From contig JAJEKV010000001.1 of NCBI GenBank assembly GCA_021234155.1, forward strand, positions 16,437,491-16,501,490: DNA of 64,000 nt, given 5' to 3'. The notes under the pieces are model-generated. The model worked only from the letters and a program-made list of their open reading frames with translations. It did not search any database and had not been told where the DNA came from. Within the stretch, counting starts at the first letter, position 1. The number at the start of each line of letters is the position of its first letter. Position numbers and translations under genes: made by a program. Source of the stretch: Isoetes taiwanensis (lineage: Eukaryota; Streptophyta; Lycopodiopsida; Isoetales; Isoetaceae). Positions 43,882 to 55,878 of the stretch are shown here, piece by piece.

Positions 43882-46800
43882 TCATACTTCTAGAGCCTAG
43901 TTGCACTCAACCAAACAACCAAGCTGAAAAAAGAGGCAGAAAATTAGGAAATTGAATGACTAAACTAAGGGTATCATGTCATCGCTTAAAAAGAAAAAGA
44001 GGCAACGAAAAATGACGAACCGCATAACTACATAACTACAAGGTCCAACACAAGCACGCAAATAACTGTAAGAGACCCTCCAAAGGAGCACTACAAATGC
44101 AATTCATGTAACAAAGCCCGAAGGGCCACCAACTAAAGATGCCTCTCACATCAAGCATGTAAGGAACAACTCTAGAGCAAAACTAGGAAGAGTGAGTTGA
44201 AAGGACTAACAAGAAGTGGACTAACAATTACAAACTCTAGAAAACAAAAGTATAAGAGTTAAGGACTCAAATGGGCATGATATGACATGTACACAACTCT
44301 ACAAAGGGATGAAGGCATGTGACTATGCTAAAGGTGGACATAAGGCTCAAAAGACAACTAGTTTGAACAATCTTGCATGAACCACCACAAGATTGGCACA
44401 AGAGTCGCACGAGGGAACATCGACGCAACTCGTAATTAACAAGCACAAAGCCACATACTGTGCTAGCAACGTAAGCTTAAAGGACCATATTACCATTAGC
44501 AGATATTGGAAAAAGCTAGGCTATAGTATCAAAAATAAAATGTGATGCATAGACGAAGCTCCAACTGTGATAAAACACCATCTAAAAATGCATGACAAGA
44601 TGCAAATCATTCCCCCAAAGCCCAACAAACTAACCCAAACGAAGATGCCTCCTGTATAAAGCGCGTAACTATCAATTCCCAAAGAAACAGACGAGCAAGC
44701 TGGAAAGGTCAATAAGCAGTGAACTAACAATTAAAAACATTGCAAACCAACGTGAGAATCACACAAGAACGAACTGATAAACCTTAAAAGGGCATACCAC
44801 ACCAAATTACCAAAGCTTCAAGATCGCTACGGCGCAACCAAACTAAACTATGGAAAACCAAAGAGGGCCTTCAAGGAAAGCAACTCCCATCCCAAAATGG
44901 TTACTTGATCAACTAGAGTGGAATCTGAATTAAAAGGGTTAAAATCCTGTCAACCTAAAATAAATAGGCTCCCTAAATTGTTGCCTTGCCCATTAAGACC
45001 ACACACATGCAGTAAATTGTGTTACTATACACATACTTCACACTCTTACAATGTGGACACTTGTAGGCGATACGATGTAGCAACTTGAACTAGCTCTTAA
45101 CGTGGTCAAGAAAATGCCATCACCTTAGACCACATCTAGTATGCCTATAAAATGGTCCTAATTGGGTGCAACTACCCATGATAGAAAGCGGTAGACCAAG
45201 TGACCAAAGGAGGGAAGCTCAACTTGGGGACGGCTCTCCCATAGACAAAAACATAAACTTAGGGTGCAAGCCATCTATAAGGGTAAAAAAGTCCCCAAAA
45301 TTACACAAACATGGTGCAAATAAAACAACTAACATTGCAATAAGATGCACATGGTAACGTTGCAATAAGATGCACATTTGAAGACAAGGACCTAACTTAA
45401 TTGGAAAACGACTTAACTGAGCAATACTAAAATAACTCACATGACAACCTAAAGGAGATTTAAGAAAGAGACTAAAATGTAAGAAAAGGAATCGACTAGA
45501 AAAGCAAAACCTGGAATGGACCTAAGGAAAAGGACAAAAATTGACGAAGGAGACCAAACCACCCCAAAATTTATGTTGCTTATTAATTTTATCCACAAGC
45601 AAGCCTAATGTCTAGGAACATATGCCATGCACAACTAACCATTCATGAAAACACACTGAATACAACTCGGGTCCTGCATACTCCCTGCTCTTGATAGAAC
45701 AAATACAATGCACTACTCTAAAACTTTAAATGCTGAAAATGAAATTGCCAAAAGCAAGAAACACTACCAGCTACACTCCAGCGACCCACTGTCAACGTCT
45801 TAAGGTAGCAAGAAGGCAAAGCCTGGTTCACGGCAATAGACCGGGCTTCCATAAAGATGTCCATAAAGGTAGCAAGAAAGCAAAAAACTGGTTCACCACA
45901 AAATGGCACCAAATGGCACCGAGCTTCCTTAAAGCTGTCCAAGGACTTAGAAGTCATACCCCTGCGTGGACTCACGAGCAAACAGATTTCCAACCATTCC
46001 ATGAGCAGAAAGATGTGCCACTAGAAAGATGTGCAACCGTTCTAATAGTTATCTAAATGCTAGAAAGATGTTCAATCATTCCATGAGCAATATGATGTCC
46101 AGCCGTTTCAATTGTTATCTAAATTGCCAGCAGCAACAAGACCATTGGATTAAAAGCCTAAAACCTTTTTAGAAGCTTTTGTAACAGATCTAGACAATTG
46201 ATTAGTATAGTGGCCGAACCTGTAAAGACTTGCGTTATACCCATAGAACTAAGAGCTGCAACACCTCAGCTGCAACACCTATATGCTACAACTATATCCA
46301 CTATCTGGCAGTCTGGTAGCGTATAGTGGCAAATGAATGATCAAGACCAAATAATGAAGACCTCCGACCTCCATCAAATAACCTGTTGAAAAGAGTTTAA
46401 CAATCGTCTAGGTTTACAGTTAGACTGGCTAGATCTACTCTTGTTAATACATGATTTGCAGTGAGAACCAAATCGAAATACGAAATAAAGGATGCTCCAA
46501 GATTTGATAGACTTACCTCCATAATTGATTAGACTCATCTACGATCGACTTGTAGAGAATCACCCATCTAAGTAGTAAATGGTACAACAAATACAACAGG
46601 AACCACCCACCAAGTCCACAAGCAAACATGCCCAAAGGCTTTAGACATACAATGAATACTACATCACAAGACATCGCACAGGAATAGAATCATCCAGACA
46701 TAGGAGCTTACAAGACAACTAGAGATCATGCAAAAGGCTAGTTGCTGCACCAAATGGCTGTATAAGAGAAAATGTAGTAAGAAAATACCAGAATATTGTC

Positions 46801-48635
46801 AACAAGCAAATGATTTTCAGGGAGACCAGCTGTCAAAACAAGATCACAAGATGACTAGGCAAAGAAAGAACTATAGAAAGTTGGTAAAGGGTGGCTAGCA
46901 TACACAGTAGTAAACTGGAAGGTCAAGCGTAGAATCACACAAAGGTAAACTTCCAAACAGAAACCTTATTACCAATACCTTCAAACGATCAAACCCCTGT
47001 CACTGCACTATGAATCGCGATCCTCTGCATGTGCACATTGCATTAGCTTCAGAAATGAGTAGAACAGAGCTCAAATATATAGCATCCGAATCCTATGCCT
47101 TTCAAGAAAGTTCCAAGATAAGTCGTAAACAATACAACATGCATTCTCCACCAAGTTCACAAAGAAACACGGTTTCTCAAAGGCTTTAGACGTAAAGCCA
47201 TGGCTAACCTAGGACTACCATGACTGAGGAAAACAAGAGCCCCCGACCAAATATCATGAGAAAAAATAAGGACTTGTAGCTGCACAAGAGCGAAAAAGGT
47301 AATTGCAATTGCATAGTGCTAAAATTTGAACTTGGAACACAGGATAGCAGAGTCAAAACAAAGCCAGGGCTTGACAGAGATGTTATTGACCAACAACTAT
47401 GAGAAAAATATAGAAAACTAAATAGAGCTAGAGTGGGAACCCTAAACGATAGTCGAAAACCAAAATAAAGCCAAAATTTGACAGAGCTACCATTTGAATC
47501 CAAAGAGTGACATAGTGGAGAGCAAGACAAAGCCAAGATTTGGCAAAACTAGGATTTAAACTTGGGTCTACCAACATAAAATAGAAAAAACTAATTTACA
47601 AGTCATAGGTCACAAGCGGAAGAACAAGAATAAGGAAATCAAAACTGCACTAAAGTAGCAAAGTAGCAAGCAACAACACATCTCTTGGATAAAAGCATAA
47701 TTGTGGTTGAATGGAGGCAGTCACATGGCAAATAGGTGGACAAGATGCCTCCCTGGGAAGAACATGCCCTGATCGTTCTCCCGCTGCATACTGGTTTTAC
47801 AAACATCACGTTAAAAATGCGGGCTTGCAGTGCACAGACCGTGCCCACATGAAATTCTAAGGACTGAAACGCAGTCGAACTCAGATCTACACAACAAGGA
47901 AGGGAAAGAGCTCACCAACAACAAGAACCAGCTGCAATCCTACCATACACTGGCGACAAGCATACTCTCGCTTCCAAAACTGTAGCACCATATGCTTAGA
48001 ACGCCCGAGAAAATCAACCGCCCAAAAATGCTAGCACGAACTCTGCAATCAATATAGGCTGCCATGCACCCGCTTCTGTAAATAAACTACACATTCCAGA
48101 ACATCCACTCTGCATCACTACTGCAGGCACACCGAATGGGGAAAACTCTGAAGCGAATCATGGTCCAAAAAAGCGAAATTTACGACCCAATCCAATACTC
48201 CATCCAACAACCACTCAGACTGGAACATCAAATGGCTACAAAGCTCTAAACTCTACGCCACAAGCACAGCCCAGAATATTGGAAACCATCTAGAAGACAT
48301 CCAAAACGACATCCCAGAGAAACCCATCCAGCAATAGAGCCTGGCACGGTTAGCCCTATCCAGCAAGCGAACCCTTGAGTTCCAGACTTCTCATCCGAAA
48401 TGGCATCAGAGGTTAACCTAGCAGCAGAGAAAACCGAGAAGAAAACATGCAACACAATAAAACAAAATAAACGAAATAACCCCTCGGCCGAAACTAGATT
48501 GCTGGAGATAAAATAAACGACATAACACCATTAAGCCCTTCGGCCAGAACTCTATAGGCAGAGAGACCGCCACGGAGGGAAGCGCATAAAGACATCAATA
48601 AACTAGATCGAACGGATTTAAGATAAAACTAACGG

Positions 48636-48796
48636 GCAGGGGAGGGGGTAGGATAGGCGACCACAAAGGGAGAGGCTCAAAGACGGCTGATGAAAATGAA
48701 AGAGCTGGAAAAGGCTATAAATACTCTAAGGGAACTCCCTCAACTAGCCTCAAGAAGCGGATTTATCTGCTAATCTTGAAACGCAGATAAATCATG
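48636..48796 (-). promoter_or_regulatory. Terminal promoter-like block with TATA motif
   Basis: On the minus strand the element would begin here. TATTTATAG lies about 75-80 bp from the terminus (plus strand CTATAAATACT near 48715). It is followed by a C-rich tract and is duplicated internally. Confidence 0.45.
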
Positions 48797-48797
48797 C

Positions 48798-48821
48798 TTA
48801 TAATTAATAAGTAGAATAGGG
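48798..48821. repeat. 24-bp target site duplication, right
   Basis: Pairs with 42957-42980. Confidence 0.92.
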
Positions 48822-49214
48822 AATGGTCTCCATGTTTTGCACATTTGAGAAGCAAACTGCCCTAAGTGTCCAAAAATAAATACGCTCGTCAAACCATCAA
48901 AGGTTTTAGATACCAATATTTCTGTGGCACATGGAGGCTTTATTCTTTTCAGCTAACATGGACTGCTTAAACCAATTTGTAGCTTTTCACGTCTCATATT
49001 TCTATTCAGTTAGCATTCTTCAGATTGCATTGTTGCTCTATTCAGTTGCATTTTGCGGTGTTGTTGAAGATCATCACAACAACGCTAACAAAGCCAGAGA
49101 CCAACATAGGAGCACATGAACCAATTGATGTAACCATTATATGGCCCTGCTAGAAGACCATAATTCCCTAATATGATCTTAACTGAATAGTTCATGTGAT
49201 GTTTACTTAAGAAT
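48822..49214. repeat. Paralogous segment, copy 2 (right part)
   Basis: Continues the similarity to 22646-23025 and then diverges at GTTTACTTAAGAAT, the point where copy 1 runs into R1. In this copy the sequence continues into AT-rich, possibly original flanking DNA. Confidence 0.88.
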
Positions 49215-49571
49215 CCAAGGGAAAAAGTAGTCAAGCGGGTGAAAAATAAGCTTGAACATCTAGCTTCTTTTGTACTGCCTTCCATCAGTGACTATAGATT
49301 TACATTGTTTCCTTCTTGTGATTCTTTCTTACTTTTCTTTGTCTTTTCCTTTTTTGTGGCACTAGATCAGTGAAGTTATCCCTGCTTTACTTGGACCTTT
49401 TTGGTTTGTGATATTTTTTTACTTGAGGATGTTATACCTGTTTTGAAAAGTTCATGAACAGATAGAGCTACATTTATTTTATCACAGTACATGACCTAGT
49501 GCACATCACTTAAGAGGCAATAATATCTTCCTCATGTGATATAGTGCTTTAGTATTTCCATTGATTTTTTT

Positions 49572-50097
49572 TTGTTAAAGAGTGCTCTAAAATGCATCGA
49601 CTTGAATGCTCCCAGCCAATCAAGTTCTTGGAAATTTGCATCCCCCGGTACGAGTGCAAGTTTGGGCGTGATGGAGAGTAGCAGCATTATTAGTTCTAAC
49701 AAAATGCAAACCCACAATTTAGGTCTTAATGACGCGATTATAGATTCTGCTACTTTACCTTTGGATATGTCAAGTTTTGAGGCTCAACCTCGTTCATTGA
49801 TGGTGCTTTGCAAATCCGAGGTAACTCTATTCTTTCTTTTAATGCAGGAAAGTTCAAACTAGTAAACTAGACTTAGCTTAGTTTCAGAGACATTTATGAT
49901 AATGACAGGGAAAGCATTCCATTTGGGTGTACCTATATGGTGAAAATGTAGATTTTGTTCCCCTAACATTCAAAGCAGGATTTTCTTATACTGATATAAC
50001 TCCTCCATCTGTGACAATGGTGTATCAGATTCAAGAAACACGGGTTGTTGGAAATATTCATATCATAATCCAGGGTTCATATTCTGTTGATACAGTG
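49572..50097 (+). pseudogene. Two exon-like frames, unrecognised gene fragment
   Basis: 49572-49817 encodes a Ser-rich stretch (SALKCIDLNAPSQSSSWKF to SMVLCKSE), ending at a GT donor (GAG/GTAACTC). About 49912-50096 encodes HSIWVYLYGENVDFVPLTFK and TPPSVTMVYQIQETRVVGN, framed by ATGACAG and a GT after GATACA. The protein-like sequence and bounded splice sites suggest real exons, but I do not recognise the family. No start or stop context is visible. Confidence 0.4.
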
Positions 50098-52290
50098 TGA
50101 GAATGAGACAACCATGTGATTAACTTACAGGTGACTATATGTTGCAGCAGGTTGCAAAATTACAGTTAAAGGTTATGAGAGCATGATTTAAAACTAGTGG
50201 TCTATATGACACTATTAGATTGAATGGTTAATGATAAATTCTAGTGGTCTATAGGACACTAGTACATATGCAGGAGATATGGTCTATATGACATTATCAG
50301 CTTGAATGATTGAATGATGATAAACTCTAGTGGTCTATATGACACTAGTGAATATGCAAGAGATATTGAGTTAATGGCTAAACCATTAAAGGAGACAAAC
50401 AAGCCTAAGGTAATGGTCTTTATTTGTAAAGTTGACTTTTAAAGAAATTACGGTCCAATCATTGTGGAGCCAAAGAAGATTCAAAACTCGGTCCAATGTG
50501 AGGATGTCGAGTTCGATTCCTGTGGTAGGACGGTTAGGCTTAACCGCAGGAACTGTCTGATAACGATGTATATAAGATGTACAGAATAGGTTGATAGGTG
50601 AGTTTTTTGAGATCAATCGATTAAAGGGGAAAAACGAAGTAAAGGTTTGTATACTGATTGGGAATTAGACATTGAAATATTTTCAATGGTCATGAAGAGG
50701 ATAGTGCATGTAATGTAAAGTTCATTTGGCTTTACTATGAAGACTAATGCATATATGATATATTGAGGATAAAGACACTTAGTTATGCATTACTTGAATA
50801 AGTCTAGTTTTGAAGAGAATCAATATGAATTGCTATCATTATAAAGGTGATGACATGATTCTGAAGTTGTGAATTATTGTGAGTTAAGTTCTTGTTGAGA
50901 ACATGATTGTTAACATCATAATTATTTGATTGTTGGCATCTATTTTCTGACACGGGTATCTCCACAGGTATTACCACGTTTTCTCACATAGTAAGTACAT
51001 AATAATAAGTAATACATACAATGTTGTTAAGTACGTCAAAATCCGTACGTTTAAAAAACATTTTTAGAGATTTTTTAAAGATTTTTAAAATTTTTGGAAA
51101 AAATCTTTAAAAACGTATTTCATATAAAATACGTTAAAAATCCTTAAAAGCCTTGAAAATCCTTAAAAATCTTTAAAAGTCCTTAGATTGCGGTTTTTTT
51201 AATCCAAATATATGATATTCTTGAAGATATTTATCTTTGTATATGAAATTTTTTAAATTTCTTAACCTCTTTAATAATATTTTTCTCAACTTTCTTAAAA
51301 GGTGCATGGCAAAACTGCTATGATATCTTTGTACTTGAACTTAATAGTTTCTAATAGCAACATAAGCTTCTGATTTTCTTTGTGGCATGCTAAGTCTTGT
51401 AACTTGTAGCAAAAATGTGTATTCTAACAGTAGCAAACATGTCCAATAAAGCAGCGCAAAGAATGTGCAATTTTTTTATTTTATTTTTTTGGCCATACCA
51501 AATCATAAAAATCCTTTAAAAAACATGAGAATTTTTATAGAGGTACTTTAAAAATAAAAAACGGGTTTTTTAACAATATTTTTAACAAAATTTAGACTTA
51601 TTTAAATCTAACATATAGATTTCAAAAATGCCATGATAATATTATTCCTTTTTTTTTTTAAATCTTGTTGATTTTAATAGCTTTATTAGGTTATTAAAGT
51701 ATAAAATTGATATTTATTTATAAAGAAAGAATTATATATGATTAAAATATTTTATCTTTTCTAAATTAAGCTTTGGATTGATTTAATTAAATGATATAGT
51801 ATACTAAAATATAAATCTATTATATAATTCGTTTCAACCTAAAACTTTTTTAAAATATTCTTAAAAGTGCTAAGAACTTGCAAATTGTAAAACCCTCTAA
51901 TAGTATTAATCAATTGCTTATCAAACCATCGGGTTTATAACTTAAATTATCCTGACTGCCAAGTTTTAAATTTAAATCACTAGAAATTGAAATTTTATAT
52001 TCTAGAAATCTGTAATTCTAACTACACTCAAGTGAAAATTAGTTGAAAAAACAATTTTATGCTTTGATACTTATATAACTAAAACTTACAAAAATTATTA
52101 AATTTAAGAATGATAAACATTACCTATAATCTTTTAATGACATCCTTGAAGTGCTATATATTAAATCTGAGTAAGTCCAATTTTTGTTGAATATATCATA
52201 AGTACTTTTTTTGTCCCAACTCTAGCTTTGCTGTACATCTGTTTTTGGCTTACTCATCAGACATGCGAGGTGCGGGCTGTGTCATAGCCT
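50098..52290. other. AT-rich intergenic DNA, nothing recognised
   Basis: Contains imperfect tandem copies of a GGTCTATATGACACTA motif (50200-50350) and a very AT-rich region (51000-52150) with repeated CCTTAAAAATC-like strings. No supported gene, RNA or element. Confidence 0.6.
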
Positions 52291-52393
52291 ATATATACAT
52301 AAGACATCTTCATGACGGGGGGGTCCATCCCGCGCGGAGAGAATATGTGAGACAGGTATCAGGGCTAAAAAAATTGTAAGTGCAATTACAAAA

Positions 52394-52708
52394 GTGAAGG
52401 AGAAGACCGCCCAAGTTTTCTATCGCATAAGAGAGGCGATCAAGGCAACCGCACAACAAAAGACGCCAAAAGAATACCTTGCAGAGATTAAAGCAAGGCA
52501 GCTATGCAAGTATGACAGCTCAAGCGGACTATCTTTCAATCACTACCATGACCGCTCGCCTGCCGCCGTCGTGCGGGCAGCGTGCAAGGCTGATGGTAGA
52601 GACATGGATTTTATAGTCAAGCGTCATAGGAGGCGGTCTTTTCCCCTCAATGCCGAGGAGTTATCATCTTTCCGTCCCGACAAAACTTTTCTAGAGACCT
52701 TTCGCTGA
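52394..52708 (+). CDS. Isolated ORF, about 104 aa, unrecognised
   Basis: A frame of markedly higher GC than its AT-rich surroundings, ending TTTCGCTGA. It has an amphipathic basic N-terminus (AQVFYRIREAIKATAQQKTP), then SFNHYHDRSPAAVVRAACKA and a basic cluster KRHRRRSFPLNAEE. The first in-frame codon usable as a start in the open part is GTG at 52394; there is no clear ATG, so it may be an exon. A TATATATACATAAG sequence lies about 100 bp upstream. Function unknown. Confidence 0.35.
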   Translation: MKEKTAQVFYRIREAIKATAQQKTPKEYLAEIKARQLCKYDSSSGLSFNHYHDRSPAAVVRAACKADGRDMDFIVKRHRRRSFPLNAEELSSFRPDKTFLETFR

Positions 52709-53084
52709 TTGAGTGAATCAGTGTTATAGGGCTCCACAACAAAAATCTAGACTTATGGAGAAGGATATACAATAAAGCCAAGTTTGAATTTCTTTCTATA
52801 GTTAAAAGCAATTTAGAGCAGAGCTCCTAAGTTTCCCATTATATCTCTACTTGACCAAACAAATCTGTTATTTGACAGTGCATTCCAGGGTAATGCTGAA
52901 TATAGCTGGAATAATCATGAGTATATGCTATATGAAAAATCAAAGCCCTACATGGTTAGATGGTCTTTGTCGAGTTGGTGCAGCAAAATTGCAGGACAAA
53001 TTTTCACAGAAATTTCTGGCATCAGAAAGGCAAGCGGGCGGCCAAGCCAGGAAACAAGCAGTTAATTTAGCTGACCTATAGAAT
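52709..53084 (+). other. Exon-like tail, uncertain
   Basis: A 76-codon frame (52851-53081) ends with KFLASERQAGGQARKQAVNL and a stop. It could be a 3' exon of the same unknown gene, but there is no supporting homology. The frame ends just before the LTR element at 53090. Confidence 0.25.
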
Positions 53085-53089
53085 GATAG

Positions 53090-53666
53090 TGATATGGTGG
53101 TGCTCGGGGGAGCGGTTTAAATTATGTTTTTAAATTAAGATGTTCTATGGCAGGCAATAAATTTCTTAAGCAATGAACCATTGGTTATTTAATTAAAATA
53201 TGAGCACAGCTGATAACGGGTCACAGACCCTTTCCGTAGAAGCAGCCCGAGATCATATAGATCTCCAGTAACTGGAGATAAAAAGGTAGATCTAGCCTTG
53301 TCAAAGGGCGAATCTCTGATATTTCTAGCCGAAACCCTGATTGAATGATTGCTTACCTTTGTTAAGATATTTTTGAGTTGGAAAAAGGTCATTTTGGAAA
53401 TGTCCGATCTGTGCTTATAAAAGCATCAATTTCTCTTATTTCTGATGTAGAACTTCTGAGTCTTAGTGTAATCATCTGCCTTGCCTGCAGTCAGAGTTAT
53501 TGATCTTGTATTGAACTTTTGGATGCGATTGAGAAGGCAAGTTAACGATTTCTTGCTGAGCCTGGACCCGGTTGGGTGGAGAACTTTGGGCTAAAGGCCT
53601 GGTTTTAGAATAGTTAATGATTACATGTTTGATTTCTGATTTCTGGCTAACTCATGAACTGTATCA
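53090..53666 (+). repeat. 5' LTR of the non-autonomous element
   Basis: 577 bp, same as 55229-55873 apart from an internal deletion near 53115 and scattered substitutions. GCTTATAAAAGC near 53415 is a likely TATA box. Confidence 0.9.
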
Positions 53667-53668
53667 AG

Positions 53669-53680
53669 TGGTATCAGAGC
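53669..53680 (+). promoter_or_regulatory. Primer binding site, initiator Met-tRNA
   Basis: TGGTATCAGAGC lies 2 bp after the 5' LTR and is the standard complement of the plant initiator tRNA-Met 3' end. Confidence 0.92.
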
Positions 53681-54939
53681 TGCGTTTCTTTCACATGGAG
53701 CTTGTGGGTAGGTTTTCTTAGATAGACCAGCTTGAATAGAATGTTTGGAACTGTCCCTGGACGGATTTACATGCTTAGCTACTAAATGAGATTCAGCTCT
53801 TCTTAAGATGATATAGAAGACAGAAACTAGAATACGATTTTACCTCTCCGGCTCTTGAAAAGAGCAGGCCGCAAACTGTTTCCTAAGCCCTATGACGCAT
53901 GTGGATCTAACCGAAGCCAAGTCCTAATCCATTTTGCTAACCCTTATGCTAGATTTCGGTCTGTCTCTGGAGCAGAGGAGCCGCTTTGAGGCTGTATTTT
54001 TCCTGCACTAAATTTCAATGTTTTAAGATAATAAACCTTTTGAAATTCGAAGCTCTAAACGCCGTTGTTTGAATGAAAGTTTTTTTTTAAGAATTATTTG
54101 ATGCCTTGGAGGATTGTTAATAAGGTTTGAGTTTTCGGTTATTAGTACTTGGCTTACCCAACTTCTTTGAGAGGAATCCTCTGCACGGAAATTTATTTGA
54201 GAGTCAATTAATCATGAAACGAAGTGTTGCGTCTTGGTTTCCTTAGCTTTAGGGCTGAACCGTTTCTTTAAAGTGCGATTGAGTATTATTAAATATGAAG
54301 GAATTATTGAACTAAGCCCCTATTAAAGATAATATTCTAGTTTTTAAACTGTAGTCATAACGGACTAACTAACTTGATGCCGTCAGAACCATATATTGAC
54401 AAGTTAGCAAACAAGGGAGCCATAACAATTAATACTACTGAAATAAAGGGTCGTACCACGTTTTATTTGAAGCTGTAGAGTCATTAGTGGTTTAAATATG
54501 TGTTTGAAGGAGAAGAATCCTTAGTTAATAATTTGCAGTCATGATGGATTGAAGGACATGTTAATGGCATAAACAGCAAATCAGAGGAACCACATTAATT
54601 AGGATGGGTTTGCTAGTCTAACAGTGTTCGTTGAGTTATCGCAGAACATAGACATTACGATGTAAATGAACATCTTGTGGAGGAGTATGAGCGAACTTTG
54701 CAAGTTATCTGCAATTCTTTATCTATGAAAATATACAAAGGTGTCAAGTCCTCTAAATGAATTGAGGCCATTTCTAATAGAATTGAAATGAAAGTCCTTA
54801 TCGATCAACAGATTAAAGACCTCTAAATGAACTGAGGCTATTCTTAGTAGAAACGGGAAATTTTTAGCCTGAAGGGCTGGACTTGAAAATTTTTAGCCTA
54901 AAGGGCTGGACTTGAATATTTCTGATTGTGGATTCAATC

Positions 54940-55185
54940 AGGGTTGCAATCATGGATTTGGTTGTGGTAGATATTTCTAGTTGAGCATTCAACTAGGGTT
55001 ACAACCATGGATTTGGTTGTGGTAGATTGTCTAGTTGAGCATTCAACTAGGGTTGCAACCATGGATTTGGTTGTGGTAGATATTTCTAGTTGAGGATTCA
55101 ACTAGGGTTGCAACCGTGGATTTGGTTGTGGTAAATATTTCTAGTTGAGGATCCAACTAGGGTTGCAACTATGGATATGCCATAT
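54940..55185. repeat. Tandem repeat inside the LTR element, 54-56 bp unit
   Basis: Units starting at CATGGATTTGGTTGTGG recur at about 54951, 55006, 55060, 55114 and 55170, with GATTCAACTAGGGTTGCAACC in each. They occupy the region before the PPT. Confidence 0.85.
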
Positions 55186-55213
55186 AATTCCTTGATCGAG
55201 GACGATCAATCCC

Positions 55214-55228
55214 GGGAAGGGGAGGAAT
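55214..55228 (+). promoter_or_regulatory. Polypurine tract of the non-autonomous element
   Basis: GGGAAGGGGAGGAAT directly abuts the 3' LTR. Confidence 0.85.
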
Positions 55229-55873
55229 TGATATGGTGGTGCTCGGGGGAGCAGTTCAGGCCAATGCATCCAGAATTAATATTAGTGATTAGTTTGTCAA
55301 GGATAGTCTAGATCCTAAATTATGTTTTTAAATTAAGATGTTTAGGCTATGGCAGGCAATAAATTTTTTAAGCAATGAACCATTGGTTATTTAATTAAAA
55401 TATGAACACGGCTGATAATGGGTCGCGGACCCTTTCCGCAGAAGCAGCCCGAGATCATACTAGATCTCCCGTAACTGGAGATAAAAAGGTAGATCTGACC
55501 CTGCCAAAGGACGAATCTCGAATATTTCTAGCCGAAACCCTGATTGAATGATTGCTTACCTTTGTTAAGATATTTTTGAGTTGGAAAAAGGTCATTCTGG
55601 AAAAGGCCGATCTGTGCTTATAAAAGCATCAGTTTCTCTTATTTCTGATATAGAACTTCCGATTGAGTCTTAGTGTAATCATCTGCCTTGCCTGCAGTCA
55701 GAGTTATTGATCTTGTATTGAACTTTTGGATGCGATTGGGAAGGCAAGATAACGATTTCTTGCTAAGCCTGGACCCGGTTGGGTGGAGAGCTTTGGGCTA
55801 AAGGCCTGGTTTTAGAATAGTTAATGATTACATGTTTGATTTCTGATTTCTGGCTAACTCATGAACTGTATCA
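55229..55873 (+). repeat. 3' LTR of the non-autonomous element
   Basis: 645 bp, full-length partner of 53090-53666. Confidence 0.9.
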
Positions 55874-55878
55874 AATAG

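Larger units (their letters stand above)
42981..48797 (-). mobile_element. 5.8-kb non-coding inserted element with 24-bp TSD
   Basis: The inserted DNA is bounded by the perfect 24-bp duplication and confirmed by the empty paralogous site. No frame exceeds about 150 codons and none resembles a protein. A block of about 165 bp at its right end (48636-48796) is repeated at 43716-43881, and on the minus strand it contains a TATTTATAG TATA-like box. I infer transcription on the minus strand starting in that block. A duplication this long suits target-primed retroposition rather than LTR integration or common DNA transposons. Confidence 0.75.
53090..55873 (+). mobile_element. Non-autonomous LTR retrotransposon (PBS and PPT, no coding)
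   Basis: LTRs at 53090-53666 and 55229-55873 have TGATATGG...TATCA ends. Flanking GATAG (53085-53089) and AATAG (55874-55878) look like a target duplication with one change. The internal 1.56 kb has no gag or pol frame. The PBS matches initiator Met-tRNA, common in plant Ty1/copia and many non-autonomous elements. The 5' LTR lacks about 65 bp present in the 3' LTR. It must be mobilised in trans. Confidence 0.9.

Noticed and set aside
43060-48630. Short ORFs inside the 5.8-kb insertion
   Set aside because: All under about 155 codons on both strands, no motif, no shared orientation.
42981-48797. LTR retrotransposon with 165-bp LTRs
   Set aside because: One repeat is terminal but the other lies 735 bp inside, and the 24-bp TSD is far too long for integrase.
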